Shown piece after piece: positions 35,183-44,190 of a DNA stretch of 64,000 nucleotides. The translations under genes were made by a program, and so were the position numbers. The DNA is from JBGPLJ01 sp963826145 (GTDB taxonomy: Bacteria; Pseudomonadota; Gammaproteobacteria; Steroidobacterales; Steroidobacteraceae): NCBI GenBank assembly GCA_963826145.1, contig CAWGVW010000001.1:1550001-1614000 (forward strand), in the 5' to 3' direction. The notes beneath the pieces are model-generated. The model was not told the DNA's origin. It did no database searches and was given only the letters and a program-made list of their open reading frames with translations. Positions within the stretch are counted from its first letter, which is position 1; the number at the start of each line of letters is the position of its first letter.

Positions 35183-36156
35183 GACCGTCATGCGCATTAC
35201 GCTTTATCTCGCTGACACTCGCCATGTTTGCGGCCCTCGCTGGCTGCAGCCACCGCGCCGATGGCCGCTTTGCGGGGTATGTCGAGGGCGAATACGTCTA
35301 CATCTCCGCACCCATCGACGGACGCCTGCAGCACCTCTTTGTCGCTCGGGGCCAGCAGGTCGCGGCGAACGTCCCGCTCTACGAACTCGAAGGGAAAGAC
35401 CAGCAGGCCGAGCGCGCGGAGGCCGAGCAGCGCCTCGCGAGCGCCCAGGCCCGGGTCGAGAACCTGAAGGGCAGCCGGCGTTCGGCCGAACGTGAGATAT
35501 CGGCTGCCCAGGTCGAGCAAGCCAAAGCGGACAGTGCGCTCGCGGACTCCGTGCTGGCGCGCGACGAAGAGCTCTACACGAAGGGACTGATTCCGGAGCT
35601 GCGCCTGATGCAGTCGCGTGCCGATGCCAAGGCAAAGAAGTCGCGCCTGGAAGAACTCACGGCGCAGGCCCGCCTCGCCTCCGAAAGCATCGGCCGGCGC
35701 GAGGAAGTGACGGCAGCGAGTGGTGATGCCGAGGCGGCCGCAACCGTCCTCGACCACGCCGACTGGCAGCTTGCGCAGCGCTTCGGTGTGGCGCCAACCG
35801 CCTCGCTCGTGCAGGACACCTACTATCAACCGGGCGAATGGGTGCCCGCGACGCGTCCGATCGTGAGCCTGCTGCCGCCGGGCAACATCCGGCTGCGCTT
35901 CTACATGCCGGAAACGGCTATCGCGGGCCTTAAGCTCGGCCAACGCATGCTCATCGAGTGCGACGGCTGCCCGGCCGACGCGCGCGCGACGGTTAATTAC
36001 ATCTCCACAGACCCCGAATACACGCCGCCCGTATTGTTCAGCGATGACAATCGGTTACGACTTGTTTACAGAATCGACGCGAAGCCAGACGCCGGCGCTC
36101 TGGCCTGGTTGAAGCCGGGCCTCCCCGTCACCATGCACGCGGAACATGCCCCGTGA
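35179..36156 (+). CDS. HlyD-family periplasmic adaptor lipoprotein
   Basis: A 325-aa membrane-fusion protein linking an ABC exporter to the outer membrane. The lipobox LAGC gives a lipidated Cys23. The first half of a lipoyl-like motif (YVYISAPIDGRLQHLFVARG) is at about 40-60. A coiled-coil hairpin rich in Glu, Ala and Arg covers about 75-180. The second lipoyl half and barrel follow from about 200. It is coupled to the TetR gene upstream by ATGA and to the ATPase downstream by GTGA. It belongs to the YhiI/YbhG type that partners with ABC-2 exporters. Confidence 0.9.
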   Translation: MRPSCALRFISLTLAMFAALAGCSHRADGRFAGYVEGEYVYISAPIDGRLQHLFVARGQQVAANVPLYELEGKDQQAERAEAEQRLASAQARVENLKGSRRSAEREISAAQVEQAKADSALADSVLARDEELYTKGLIPELRLMQSRADAKAKKSRLEELTAQARLASESIGRREEVTAASGDAEAAATVLDHADWQLAQRFGVAPTASLVQDTYYQPGEWVPATRPIVSLLPPGNIRLRFYMPETAIAGLKLGQRMLIECDGCPADARATVNYISTDPEYTPPVLFSDDNRLRLVYRIDAKPDAGALAWLKPGLPVTMHAEHAP

Positions 36157-37082
36157 TTGAAGCCCCGCTCGCGATCGACGTGAAGGGCCTCAACAAGCAC
36201 TTCGGATCGAAGCACGTCGTCAAGGACTTCTCACTCGAGGTAAAGAAGGGCGAGATCTACGGATTTCTCGGCCCGAACGGCAGCGGCAAGACGACCTCGA
36301 TCCGCATGCTGTGTGGGCTCCTGACGCCTGACAGCGGCACCGGCACCTGTCTCGGGTTCGACGTGATCCGCGAGGCGGCAAAGATCAAGCGCGAGGTCGG
36401 GTACATGACACAGCGCTTCTCCCTTTGGGAGGACATGACGGTTCGCGAGAATCTCGAGTTCATCGGGCAGATGTTCGAGATGAAAAACTACCGCACGGCG
36501 GTCAGGGAAACGATGGCGCGCATGGATCTCGACTCCCGCGCCGAGCAGATTTCCGGCACCTTGTCGGGCGGATGGAAGCAGCGCGTCGCCCTCGCGGCGT
36601 GCATGCTCCACAAGCCCAAGCTCCTCCTGCTCGACGAACCGACCGCCGGCGTCGATCCGAAGGCACGCCGTGATTTCTGGAAGGAGATCCACGCGCTCGC
36701 CAAGCAAGGCATCTCCATTCTCGTGTCCACGCACTACATGGACGAAGCGGAGCGCTGTCACCGTCTCGCGTACATCGCCTACGGAAACCTGCTCGCCAAG
36801 GGCACGATCGATGAAGTGATCGCGCAGCAGGCGCTCGTCACCTGGACGGTGAGCGGCCCGGATCTCGTGACGCTGGAGGCCGAACTCGAGCGCCGCGCCG
36901 GCGTCGCATCGGTAACGCCGTTCGGCAATTCGCTGCACGTGGTCGGCATGGGTGAGGCTGAGTTGCAGGCGGCCATCGCGCCGTTCATCGCGGATCCGAA
37001 GTACCGCTGGTCGCGCGCGGAGCCGACCCTCGAAGACGTGTTCATTCACCTGATGCCCGACAACACGAACGGCAACCTATGA
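36153..37082 (+). CDS. ABC exporter ATPase
   Basis: A 309-aa nucleotide-binding subunit. Walker A GPNGSGKT is at residues 40-47, the signature LSGGWKQR at 137-144 and Walker B LLLLDEP at 157-163, followed by the D-loop and the H-loop His in LVSTHYMDEAERC. The C-terminal 80 residues form an extra domain, as in ABC-2 drug exporters. Translation starts at GTG 36153, overlapping the HlyD stop (GTGA), and its stop overlaps the permease start (ATGA at 37079-37082). Only one nucleotide-binding domain is present, so it would act as a homodimer with two permease copies. Confidence 0.93.
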   Translation: MIEAPLAIDVKGLNKHFGSKHVVKDFSLEVKKGEIYGFLGPNGSGKTTSIRMLCGLLTPDSGTGTCLGFDVIREAAKIKREVGYMTQRFSLWEDMTVRENLEFIGQMFEMKNYRTAVRETMARMDLDSRAEQISGTLSGGWKQRVALAACMLHKPKLLLLDEPTAGVDPKARRDFWKEIHALAKQGISILVSTHYMDEAERCHRLAYIAYGNLLAKGTIDEVIAQQALVTWTVSGPDLVTLEAELERRAGVASVTPFGNSLHVVGMGEAELQAAIAPFIADPKYRWSRAEPTLEDVFIHLMPDNTNGNL

Positions 37083-38218
37083 GCGAGCGAAGCCTGTCCT
37101 GGATGCGCCTACGCGGCATCCTCCACAAGGAATTCATCCAGCTGCGCCGCGATCGCATGACCTTCGGCATGATCGTGATGCTGCCGATCGTGCAGCTCTT
37201 TCTCTTCGGTTTCGCGATCAACTCCGATCCCAAGTACCTGCCGACCGCGGTCTTGAGCGACGACAACGGCCCGTTCGTCCGCTCAATCGTGAGCGCCCTG
37301 CAGGTGAGCGAGTACTTCCGCGTCGTCGCGCTATTGCATTCGCCCGATGAGGCGCACGACCTGCTCGAGCGGGGCGACGTACAGTTCGTCATCAACGTAC
37401 CCGGGCAGTTCGAACGCAAGCTCGCGCGCTCGGATCCGGCGCAGCTCCTCGTCGAAGCGGATGCCACGGACCCCGTCGCGAGCAGCAATGCGCTCGCGGC
37501 GCTGCAGCCGCTCCTCGAACAAGCGATGCGGCGCGACTTGCCGGAATTCGCCCGGCGCGACCTCATCGCCGTGAAGCCGGTGGACCTCAGGATCCATCGC
37601 CTCTACAACGCGGCGGGCATCAGCGCATACAACACCGTGCCCGGGCTCCTTGGCGTCATTCTCACCATGACGATGGTCATGATGACGGCGCTCGCCATGA
37701 CGCGCGAACGCGAGCGCGGCACGTTCGAAACACTGCTCGCGACGCCCGCCCTGCCGGTCGAGGTGATGATCGGCAAGATTGTGCCCTATGTCGTCATCGG
37801 CCTCATCCAGGTGACGGTCATGCTGCTCGCGGCGCTTCTCATCTTCCACGTGCCGTTCGTCGGCAGCGTCACGCTCATCTACGCGATGGTGCTCGCATTC
37901 AGCTTCGCGAATCTCATCCTCGGCATCACCGTGAGCTCGATCGCACGCAACCAGCTGCAGGCCGTGCAGGCCGCCATCCTCATTTTCCTGCCATCGATCC
38001 TGCTGTCGGGCTTCATGTTTCCGTTTCGCGGCATGCCGCTCTGGGCGCAATGGATCGGCAACGCGCTTCCGCTCACCCACTTCGTGGTGATTGTCCGCGG
38101 CGTCATGCTGAAGGGCGTCGGGCTCGCCGAAGTCTGGCAGCACCTGGCAGCGATTGGGGCATTCACACTTGCGGTCCTGGGCCTTGGCTTGCGCTTTTAC
38201 CGCAGAACGCTCGACTGA
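37079..38218 (+). CDS. ABC-2 type exporter permease
   Basis: A 379-aa inner-membrane permease of the ABC-2 class (YhhJ/YbhR-like). One helix at about 28-48 (MTFGMIVMLPIVQLFLFGFAI) precedes a large periplasmic domain (about 50-180). Five further helices follow from about 185, including the conserved GTFETLLATPALPVEVMIGK loop. It completes the tetR-hlyD-ATPase-permease operon, whose four genes all overlap by four bases, implying equal production. The exported compound is unknown; multidrug or lipid-like substrates are usual for the family. Confidence 0.92.
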   Translation: MSERSLSWMRLRGILHKEFIQLRRDRMTFGMIVMLPIVQLFLFGFAINSDPKYLPTAVLSDDNGPFVRSIVSALQVSEYFRVVALLHSPDEAHDLLERGDVQFVINVPGQFERKLARSDPAQLLVEADATDPVASSNALAALQPLLEQAMRRDLPEFARRDLIAVKPVDLRIHRLYNAAGISAYNTVPGLLGVILTMTMVMMTALAMTRERERGTFETLLATPALPVEVMIGKIVPYVVIGLIQVTVMLLAALLIFHVPFVGSVTLIYAMVLAFSFANLILGITVSSIARNQLQAVQAAILIFLPSILLSGFMFPFRGMPLWAQWIGNALPLTHFVVIVRGVMLKGVGLAEVWQHLAAIGAFTLAVLGLGLRFYRRTLD

Positions 38219-38347
38219 CCGCGACACTCCCACCGCTTTGCCACAATTGACCCGCGGGCCGCCCGAATGACGACGCCGTAGAGTCCCGATCGAGGCGCAT
38301 TTCTAGTACGCATGACCCGCAACGGGTCCCTGCTGCCTGGGAGTGCC

Positions 38348-40459
38348 ATGAAAACCTCGTCCGCCCGAATTCGCCCACAGGTACTCGACGCCCGGTTTCT
38401 GCTGAAGCTCGCGGCGGGTGTTCTCCTTGTGTTGATTTCGGCGGTGGCAGCGCGTGCCACGGTCGTCACTACGGAGGCCGACCTGCCGGCGATGCGCACG
38501 CGGGATGCCGAGTCCGGCACGCTCCTATTCAAATCGAATGTCGGCGCCGGCACCTTCGTCGCACCCATCCTGCGCACGGATGTCGAGATCCAGGTGTCGG
38601 GCATCGTCGCTCGCGCCAAGGTGAGACAGACCTTTCGCAATCCTTTCGATGACTGGTACGAAGGCGTGTACGTATTTCCGCTGCCCGAGCATGCCGCGGT
38701 CGATCACCTGAAGCTCAAGATCGGCGAGCGTGTGGTGGAGGGCGTCGTTCGCGAGCGCGAGCAGGCGAAACGGGACTACCAGCGGGCGAAAGAGTCCGGA
38801 CAGCGCGCCGCCCTCCTCGAGCAGGAACGGCCCAATATCTTCACCTCGAGCGTCGCCAACATCGCCCCGCACGCCGAGGTCGTGGTGGAAATCGAGTATC
38901 AGGAAACGCTGCGCTACGACTCGGGCCGCTACTCGCTTCGATTTCCAATGATGGTCGGCCCCCGCTACTGCCCCGGCACCGTGCCGTTTGCTGGGGATTC
39001 CGGAACCGGCTGGTCGAACGATACGGACCAGGTGCCGGACGCTTCCCGCATCACGCCGCCCGTGCAGGATCCGGTGGTCGGATCCATCAATCCTGTCTCG
39101 ATCCACGTGCTACTGGACGCGGGCGTGAGCATCGCCGCGGTTGCGAGTCCCTATCACCCGATTCGAGAACGCCGCGTGAGCGACCACGAACGGGTTATTG
39201 ATCTCGCCGATGGCGCAACGCCTGCCGACCGGGATTTTGTCCTCGAATGGCAACCCGCGCTCGGCTCTGCGCCACAAGCGGCATGGTTCACCGAGCAGCG
39301 CGGCGAGAAGACCTATGGACTCCTCATGGTGATGCCGCCCCAGTCCACTGCGGCCGCCCATCGCATGCCCCGCGAGGCTATTTTCATCATCGACACTTCC
39401 GGCTCCATGGAAGGTACGTCCATCGGGCAGGCGCGCGAAGCGCTCGAGCTCGCGATCGACCGGCTGCCGCTCGATGATCGATTCAATGTCATCGAATTCA
39501 ATTCGACCGCGCGCAAGCTCTTCGACTCCGCCCGTCCGGCCACCGCAGACAATGTGGACGCGGCACGTCGCTGGGTCCGCGAACTCAATGCCCAGGGAGG
39601 AACGGAAATGGCGTCAGCCCTCGATCTCGCGCTCGACGGGCGGGAGCAGTCCGACCGCATCCGCCAGATCGTGTTTCTCACCGACGGCGCCGTCGGCAAC
39701 GAGGAAGCGCTCTTCAAGATGATCCGCGAGCGGCTCGGCGATTCGCGCCTCTTCACGGTCGGCATCGGTTCGGCGCCGAACGGGCATTTCATGACCAAAG
39801 CCGCCGAAGTCGGCCGGGGAACCTTCACCTATATCGGGCGCATAGAGGAAGTGCGCGAGAAGATGGGGGTGCTCTTCGCGAAACTCGAATCGCCAGTCCT
39901 CAGGGGCCTCAGGGTCGACTGGCCGGCGAGCGCCTCGGCCGAAACCTGGCCGCGCTACATCCCGGATCTTTATGCCGGCGAACCGGTGATCGTGACGGTG
40001 GAACTCTCTCCCAGGGACAAGCGCGCCGTCGCTGGCAGTATGACGGTGAGCGGTTCCACGAGCGACACACCCTGGATCCGATCGGTAGCGCTTGGCCGGC
40101 CCGCGCAAAGCGCGGGGATTGGTGCGCTCTGGGCGCACAACAAGATCGAATCGCTGCTCGATGCCGTGCGCGACGGCACGCCGGAGGACGAAACGCGCGC
40201 AAAGGTCATCGAGATCGCGCTCATCCATCACCTCGTCACGAAATACACGAGCCTCGTCGCGATCGATCCCATGCCAGTGCGGCCGCTCACCACACGGCTG
40301 AAGAGCGGCGCGGTGCCGACGAATCTGCCCGCCGGCTGGAATATGGAGCCGCAGTGGGGCGAATTGCCGCGCGGGGCGACGGACAGCCGCCTGAATCTTC
40401 TCATCGGAGCGCTGCTCCTAGTCGCTGGGCTCATGTGCCTCTGGATGCCGCGGCCATGA
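38348..40459 (+). CDS. Class GN sortase target protein with VIT and vWA domains
   Basis: A 703-aa exported protein of the marine proteobacterial sortase target type. The signal peptide is about residues 1-38. The VIT domain covers about 50-190 (VEIQVSGIVARAKVRQTFRN and YEGVYVFPLPEHAAV), and the vWA domain about 340-520, with the MIDAS motif D349-T-S351-G-S353. The C-terminus has the sorting layout: ELPRGAT, then a hydrophobic helix (LLIGALLLVAGLMCLW) and a short basic tail. ATG at 38348 is preferred because GGGAG precedes it; another ATG lies at 38312. It overlaps the sortase gene by ATGA. The function of this surface protein is not known. Confidence 0.9.
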   Translation: MKTSSARIRPQVLDARFLLKLAAGVLLVLISAVAARATVVTTEADLPAMRTRDAESGTLLFKSNVGAGTFVAPILRTDVEIQVSGIVARAKVRQTFRNPFDDWYEGVYVFPLPEHAAVDHLKLKIGERVVEGVVREREQAKRDYQRAKESGQRAALLEQERPNIFTSSVANIAPHAEVVVEIEYQETLRYDSGRYSLRFPMMVGPRYCPGTVPFAGDSGTGWSNDTDQVPDASRITPPVQDPVVGSINPVSIHVLLDAGVSIAAVASPYHPIRERRVSDHERVIDLADGATPADRDFVLEWQPALGSAPQAAWFTEQRGEKTYGLLMVMPPQSTAAAHRMPREAIFIIDTSGSMEGTSIGQAREALELAIDRLPLDDRFNVIEFNSTARKLFDSARPATADNVDAARRWVRELNAQGGTEMASALDLALDGREQSDRIRQIVFLTDGAVGNEEALFKMIRERLGDSRLFTVGIGSAPNGHFMTKAAEVGRGTFTYIGRIEEVREKMGVLFAKLESPVLRGLRVDWPASASAETWPRYIPDLYAGEPVIVTVELSPRDKRAVAGSMTVSGSTSDTPWIRSVALGRPAQSAGIGALWAHNKIESLLDAVRDGTPEDETRAKVIEIALIHHLVTKYTSLVAIDPMPVRPLTTRLKSGAVPTNLPAGWNMEPQWGELPRGATDSRLNLLIGALLLVAGLMCLWMPRP

Positions 40460-41049
40460 GGAGCGAGCGGCGCTGGACCATTGCGACCGCCACCGTGCTC
40501 CTCGGCGTCGGCGCCTGGCAATTTTCCCAGGGCGCGTACATCCATGCGAAAGCCCGGCTCGCGCAGGTCCTTTTGCATCAGGCATGGGACCGTACGCTCG
40601 CAGGCGATCAACACGTCAAGCCCTGGTCCTGGGCCGATACCTGGCCGGTGGCGCGACTCGTCGTGCCGAGTCGCGGTGTCGATCTCCTGGTGCTCGCCGG
40701 ATCCAATGGCCGGACGATTGCGTTCGGGCCCGGACATGTCTTCGGCACTGCGATGCCGGGCGAGCCCGGCAACAGCGTCATCGGAGGCCATCGCGACACC
40801 AACCTCGCGTTTCTCGAGCATCTCGAGATCGGGGCAAGCGTGCTCGTCCAGGACGACAAGGGACACTGGACAAAGTACGTCGTGGCGTCGACCGAGGTCG
40901 TCGACCGTCACGACCTGTGGGTGCTCGGCACGTCGGACCGAACCGAACTCACGCTCGTCACCTGCTTTCCGTTCAATGCGCTACGGGCGGGCGGTCCGCA
41001 GCGCTTCGTCGTGCGCGCCTACGTCGAAGACGAGACTCATGCAGGTTAG
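40456..41049 (+). CDS. Class GN sortase
   Basis: A 197-aa membrane-anchored transpeptidase. One N-terminal helix (about 9-28) is followed by the sortase barrel with His112 (IGGHRDT), Cys170 (LVTCFPF) and Arg183 (GPQRFVV), the full catalytic set. Class GN sortases of Proteobacteria are always found next to a single VIT/vWA target, as here, and are thought to cleave its C-terminal signal. The start overlaps the target's stop (ATGA at 40456-40459). The last 69 bp are also the 3' end of the convergent DDAH gene, an unusually long overlap. Confidence 0.93.
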   Translation: MRSERRWTIATATVLLGVGAWQFSQGAYIHAKARLAQVLLHQAWDRTLAGDQHVKPWSWADTWPVARLVVPSRGVDLLVLAGSNGRTIAFGPGHVFGTAMPGEPGNSVIGGHRDTNLAFLEHLEIGASVLVQDDKGHWTKYVVASTEVVDRHDLWVLGTSDRTELTLVTCFPFNALRAGGPQRFVVRAYVEDETHAG

Positions 41050-41796
41050 CCCGGATTCCGCTTTCTCGAGTTCCGAGACGTCGATCGCACGCGTCGAGAC
41101 GCCAGCTGCGCGCAACCTCTCTTCGGTCCGGGGAAACGCGGCGCTCACGAGCGTTACGCCGCCAAGTGTCAGCGTATTGGCGGCCCATGGCTCGCGTTCG
41201 TCGACCTCGATGATCGCGAGGTCTGCGAGCAATGCGGCATCGATCGCGCCGAGATTTGCGAGCACCCGATCATTGGTGATTGCGGTACAGGCGCTCTTGA
41301 GATGAAGTGCGCCCCGCACGTGCACGCCGGAAACTTGATATCCGAATTCCGCGATCGCATCGCGTAGCGCCGCCACGCCGGCAGCATTGGTGCGGCTCGA
41401 GAGGCCGACCAGGACCCGGCGCCCGACATGGAGTACATCACCGCCATCGAGGAATGCCGGCGGCCGGACGCGTCGCACGACCCGGTAGCCCTCGAGCGCA
41501 GGCGCAACGAACTCGACTTCCGGTTGTCGCGAGCTGACGCCCGGCCAGGTGAGCACGGCGACCTCCGGGAAAACGACCGCGACATCCTCCACGAATACGG
41601 CGTCCGGCTGGTGATCGAGCGGCGGGAGCCATTCCACGGCCGCGCCGAGCGACGCGAGCGTTGCGACGTACCTTGCGTGTTGCACGCGCGCCCGTGGCAC
41701 GTCGATCGGAACCCGCGCCCGATGAGTCAGCTCGCACTGGTTGAGTGATGTCCCCGGCTCTCGAACGAGAGCGATCTGCTGGTACTCTGGAGTCAC
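40981..41796 (-). CDS. Dimethylarginine dimethylaminohydrolase-like guanidino hydrolase
   Basis: A 271-aa amidinotransferase-fold enzyme of the DDAH type, hydrolysing methylated arginines to citrulline and methylamines. The pattern includes the acidic FVEDVAVVF segment, FLDGGDVLHVG, the catalytic His in GALHLKSACT and the nucleophilic Cys in SGLTCMSL near the C-terminus. GTG at 41796 is chosen: the conserved region begins just after it, and the only earlier in-frame start is a TTG at 41844. Its product could feed arginine metabolism, loosely matching the decarboxylase operon 8 kb away. Its 3' end overlaps the sortase gene by 69 bp. Confidence 0.86.
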   Translation of the reverse strand: MTPEYQQIALVREPGTSLNQCELTHRARVPIDVPRARVQHARYVATLASLGAAVEWLPPLDHQPDAVFVEDVAVVFPEVAVLTWPGVSSRQPEVEFVAPALEGYRVVRRVRPPAFLDGGDVLHVGRRVLVGLSSRTNAAGVAALRDAIAEFGYQVSGVHVRGALHLKSACTAITNDRVLANLGAIDAALLADLAIIEVDEREPWAANTLTLGGVTLVSAAFPRTEERLRAAGVSTRAIDVSELEKAESGLTCMSLVFDVGAHDEALRTARP

Positions 41797-41880
41797 GTTG
41801 ACGGCCCCCGCGACATTGAACCGCAAGCGCGGTGGCCGTGCCAAGCACGATGCAGAATTTCGCTGCGATTGGCCGGTCCC

Positions 41881-42567
41881 TCAGCTGACCGCGCGCAGAT
41901 CGGCAAGCATCGTGCCCGCCGCCTTCGCTTCCTCCTCGTGGCCCGGTTCTCGCCAGGTCTCGGCGAGAGCGCCGGCATACCAGCTCTGCATCGACGGCAA
42001 CGCGAGCAGCCGGTTCACATATGCCGTCGCGACCGCGTCGAGCGCGACGCCATACGTTTGCACGCGAAAAGCCACCGGCGTAAAGAACGCGTCCGCTGCG
42101 GTGAAATTCCGGCCCGCGAGGAACGGCCCGCCGAATCGCTTGACGCCCTCATTCCACAGTTCGCCGAGCCGCTCGATGTCGCGTACCAGGTCGGGCGGCC
42201 GCGCGTTGATCCGCACGCGAATGCCGCAATTCATCGTGCAGGTGTTACGCAGCGCGGCGAAGCCCGAGTGCATTTCCGCCGCTACGCAGCGGGCCCAGGC
42301 GCGTGCCGTCGAATCCTTTGGCCAGACTGCCCCATGGCGCTCGGCGAGATACTCGGCGATCGCGAGCGAATCCCAGACGGTCGTGCCGGCGTCGACGAGA
42401 CAGGGAACACGCCCGGTAGGCGAGAATTTCCGGAATGAGGCCCAGCTCGACCCCCGGTCGAACTGCATCTGCCGCTCCTCGAACGGAATCGCGAGCTCGC
42501 GCAGCAATGCCCAGGGGCGGAGCGACCAGGAAGAATAGTTCTTGTTGCCGATATAAAGGGCGTACAT
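41881..42567 (-). CDS. Glutathione S-transferase family protein
   Basis: A 228-aa GST-like protein. The thioredoxin-like N-terminal domain shows IGNKNYSSWSLRPWALL, where Ser in YSSWS is the likely glutathione-activating residue, and the cis-proline region GRVPCLVD with the DSLAIAEYL glutathione-contact motif. The C-terminal domain is all-helical. ATG at 42567 gives the usual short lead into the first strand; a longer frame to 42621 adds non-conserved residues. It would detoxify electrophiles, or act as a peroxidase, in the cytoplasm. No obvious partner lies beside it. Confidence 0.9.
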   Translation of the reverse strand: MYALYIGNKNYSSWSLRPWALLRELAIPFEERQMQFDRGSSWASFRKFSPTGRVPCLVDAGTTVWDSLAIAEYLAERHGAVWPKDSTARAWARCVAAEMHSGFAALRNTCTMNCGIRVRINARPPDLVRDIERLGELWNEGVKRFGGPFLAGRNFTAADAFFTPVAFRVQTYGVALDAVATAYVNRLLALPSMQSWYAGALAETWREPGHEEEAKAAGTMLADLRAVS

Positions 42568-42660
42568 CCAAAAGTTCCCGTGGGCAGTAAGTGGGCAGGC
42601 AGTGTAGCGAACGCGGCGCACTGTTCCCGCGAGAGTCTCTAACGACGGCCTAAGCTTTTC

Positions 42661-43749
42661 TCAGCGTTCGGGCGACTTCAGGAGCTCGACCAGATACTGC
42701 TTCCAGAGCACTGCCTTCGTGTGCGAGCCGTGGCCCACGGTTTCGGGGCCGAGCGGCAGCACGACGGCCCTGCCGTGGGTAACGCGTTTGATCTCCCGTT
42801 CCAGGATTCCAAGCTCCGGCGGATTGATGAGATCGTCGGCCGAATTCACGGCGATGAGCGGCGCGCTGATCCCATCGAGGCCCGCCGACGGATCGTAATC
42901 CTCGGATGCCTCCAGGGCATAGAGCACGTCGTTCGCATCCGCGGTAGCGACGAAGGTTTTGACATACTCATCGAGGACGTGGTCGGCCTTCGCAAGCGTC
43001 GGCGCGTCTTGGTATCGCAACACCGGGTTGCTGCTCATCAAGAAAAGGATTTCTGCCGTGACCTTGAGACCGGCAGGCGCCGCCTTGTAGTCACCGTTCT
43101 GCCAGCCGGCGTCGCCCCGGATGGCATCGATGATCGCGCGCCGCCACACGCGGTTGCGGCCCGAGATCGGCACCGGCAGGCTCGCGAGCGGCATCAGCGC
43201 GTCCATGAAATCCGGATGCCGCTCGCCCCAGATCCAGGTGTGCATGCCACCCATGGAGGTCCCCACCACGAGTCGTGCGTGATTGACGGCGAGTCCCTCT
43301 GTCAGGAGCAGGTAATCAGCTGCCACCATGTCCTCGTAGCGATAGTGAGGAAAGTGCGCGCGCAGACCGTTGCTTGGACGGCTCGACTTGCCGTGGCCGA
43401 TAGCGTCCGGGAGCACGACAAAGAAACGCGCCGCATCGAGCGGCTGTCCGGGGCCGAAGAGTTCGCCCGCGAATTCGGGCCGGATGAACTGCGCGCCGCT
43501 GCCGGTCGTGCCGTGCATGACGAGCACGGCATTGCGCACCACCCCTTTGGCATCGGCGCGGGGCGCACCGAGCGTGCGGTAGTGGATGCGCAGCTCCGGC
43601 AGCGATTCACCGGAAGCGAAACGGAAATCGCGGATACGGTAGTCGCCCTCGGTGGGCGCCGGATAGTCGCCGGCCGCCGCCGCTGCGCAGGCGCTGCAAA
43701 ACAGGATGATACCTGCGAAGGCACGGGCCCGTGCGGGCAAGGAGGTCAT
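42661..43749 (-). CDS. Alpha/beta hydrolase, homoserine acetyltransferase-like, exported
   Basis: A 362-aa alpha/beta hydrolase with a signal peptide (about 1-26), resembling homoserine O-acetyltransferase (MetX) in overall pattern but exported, so it is not the biosynthetic enzyme. The nucleophile is Ser in VVGTSMGGMHTW, the acid is Asp in AVNSADDLINP and the His is in VGHGSHT. The MetX-type segment VLVMHGTTGSGAQF gives the oxyanion hole. ATG at 43749 is preceded by AAGGAC; an ATG ten codons upstream is less likely. Substrate unknown, probably an ester or acyl compound. Confidence 0.85.
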   Translation of the reverse strand: MTSLPARARAFAGIILFCSACAAAAAGDYPAPTEGDYRIRDFRFASGESLPELRIHYRTLGAPRADAKGVVRNAVLVMHGTTGSGAQFIRPEFAGELFGPGQPLDAARFFVVLPDAIGHGKSSRPSNGLRAHFPHYRYEDMVAADYLLLTEGLAVNHARLVVGTSMGGMHTWIWGERHPDFMDALMPLASLPVPISGRNRVWRRAIIDAIRGDAGWQNGDYKAAPAGLKVTAEILFLMSSNPVLRYQDAPTLAKADHVLDEYVKTFVATADANDVLYALEASEDYDPSAGLDGISAPLIAVNSADDLINPPELGILEREIKRVTHGRAVVLPLGPETVGHGSHTKAVLWKQYLVELLKSPER

Positions 43750-43876
43750 GTGCGGCTGTCCTTCAGAATGATTGACCACCGCGAATGGTACCGATATCCC
43801 GCGTGCGGACGGGAATAGTCACCTGCTGCGCACCGCCTCCCCAGGAGGAAGCGCGCCAGCCCTCCCTCAACGGGCT

Positions 43877-44065
43877 CTAGTCGGTATCCGGATAGTGCGG
43901 CCGGCGGTAGGCGGCGGAATCCGCTGCGAGCGTCTGGCGTTCGCGGTTCCGGTCGATCCACGACTGGTCCTGCCGGTCATACCAGTACAATCCGTCGATC
44001 GGCACGGCGCCGAGTGACAGCCGCGCCAGAATGAGGTTGGGAAGTCGAGTCCTGCGGTCGTTCAT
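43877..44065 (-). CDS. Small hypothetical protein, 62 aa
   Basis: A 62-aa open frame with a GGAG eight bases before its ATG at 44065. The product is polar, with ARLSLGAVPIDGLYWYDRQD in the middle and many Arg and Asp residues, and has no membrane segment. I do not recognise it. It lies alone between the hydrolase gene and the divergent gnd operon. Short length and GC-rich context make a chance frame possible. Confidence 0.4.
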   Translation of the reverse strand: MNDRRTRLPNLILARLSLGAVPIDGLYWYDRQDQSWIDRNRERQTLAADSAAYRRPHYPDTD

Positions 44066-44190
44066 GTCCGTCTCCAAAGTGTTTGCCGTCTGCCGTGGGT
44101 ACACTCTGGTCGCGGAGCCCTGCCGGAACAAACAGACTTCCTGTGGAGGGGCTTAAGATTTTCTGAAGCAATTCGTCGAAGGTGGATCAC

